In this document: positions 7,357 to 7,485 of the stretch, one piece after another
Numbering within the stretch: the stretch's first letter is position 1
Layout: the number at the start of each line of letters is the position of its first letter
Source: Pseudomonadota bacterium
GTDB lineage: Bacteria > Pseudomonadota > Gammaproteobacteria > Acidiferrobacterales > Acidiferrobacteraceae
DNA length: 7,485 nt
Direction of reading: 5' to 3'
Assembly (NCBI GenBank): GCA_021795255.1
Contig: JAJYPQ010000179.1
Location: forward strand, 1 to 7,485
Program-made: the position numbers and the translations under genes
The notes under the pieces: generated by a model
Databases searched by the model: none
What the model saw: only the letters and a program-made list of their open reading frames with translations
Told to the model about the DNA's origin: nothing

Positions 7357-7423
7357 CTATACTCCAAAACTGGCTATATCCGGATCTCCCCACCAATAAA
7401 ACCCGCAGATTCCCTAGCCTCAT
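7343..7423 (-). other. Very small open frame upstream of the family-4 gene, doubtful
   Basis: On the minus strand an ATG at 7423, with AGAGGA seven bases upstream, opens a 26-residue frame (it begins MRLGNLRVLLVGRSGYSQF) that stops at 7343, just past the ATG at 7356. It overlaps the proposed start of the family-4 gene in a third frame. It could be a leader peptide or chance. It resembles no family I know. I see no convincing promoter, hairpin or other feature in the rest of 7357-7485, and no supported gene on the plus strand there. Confidence 0.12.
7362..7365 (-). promoter_or_regulatory. Ribosome binding site for the ATG at 7356
   Basis: On the minus strand, GGAG (within TTTTGGAGTATAG) stands five bases before ATG at 7356-7354. 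This is the best translation start near the family-4 gene, and it is the main reason to think the gene begins here in a frame one base off from the body. Confidence 0.55.
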
Positions 7424-7485
7424 AGTGTTTTCCTCTGCCCTCACAGCGTACGCAAATCGGAAGGAATGTGCGCAGGGATATCGAG

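Overview
This window is part of a bacterial surface-polysaccharide (O-antigen-like) biosynthesis locus. It most likely comes from a GC-rich Gram-negative proteobacterium, judging by the character of the dTDP-rhamnose enzymes and by the tandem methyltransferase/glycosyltransferase protein. Genus cannot be set from the sequence. There are no RNA genes, insertion sequences, CRISPR arrays or toxin-antitoxin modules that I can see.

Layout. (1) Positions 1-2049, plus strand: the 3' part of rfbB/rmlB, then complete rfbA/rmlA and rfbC/rmlC, joined by two ATGA overlaps. They make dTDP-4-keto-L-rhamnose from glucose-1-phosphate. The last enzyme, RmlD, is not in the window. (2) Positions 2050-2147: a 98-base gap with a weak candidate promoter and a clear ribosome binding site. 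(3) Positions 2148-5129: one 993-residue protein with an N-terminal SAM methyltransferase-like domain, a short helical and very basic linker, two complete family-2 glycosyltransferase domains and an odd C-terminal tail. (4) Positions 5126-6103: a separate family-2 glycosyltransferase of the rhamnosyltransferase type, coupled to the previous gene by a GTGA overlap. (5) Positions 6186-7356, minus strand: a family-4 glycosyltransferase converging on the others. Its reading frame is broken by one base near the N-terminus. (6) Positions 7357-7485: the upstream region of that gene, with no firm feature.

How the genes may work together (inference): the rml genes supply dTDP-L-rhamnose. The two family-2 domains of the large protein and the following stand-alone enzyme would add rhamnose or related sugars to a lipid-linked glycan, and the methyltransferase domain could methylate a sugar, perhaps as an end cap. 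The family-4 enzyme could add an early sugar to the undecaprenyl-linked acceptor. No transporter, polymerase or ligase lies in the window, so the export route is unknown.

Base composition is mosaic. Hand counts of single 60-base lines give 43/60 GC at 601-660, 30/60 at 1801-1860, 27/60 at 4261-4320 and 41/60 at 6361-6420. The central genes therefore look like an exchanged, lower-GC cassette between GC-rich flanks. The most notable items are the three-domain enzyme, its tail (possibly the remnant of a further domain), the composition change inside rfbC, and the frame break at the start of the family-4 gene.
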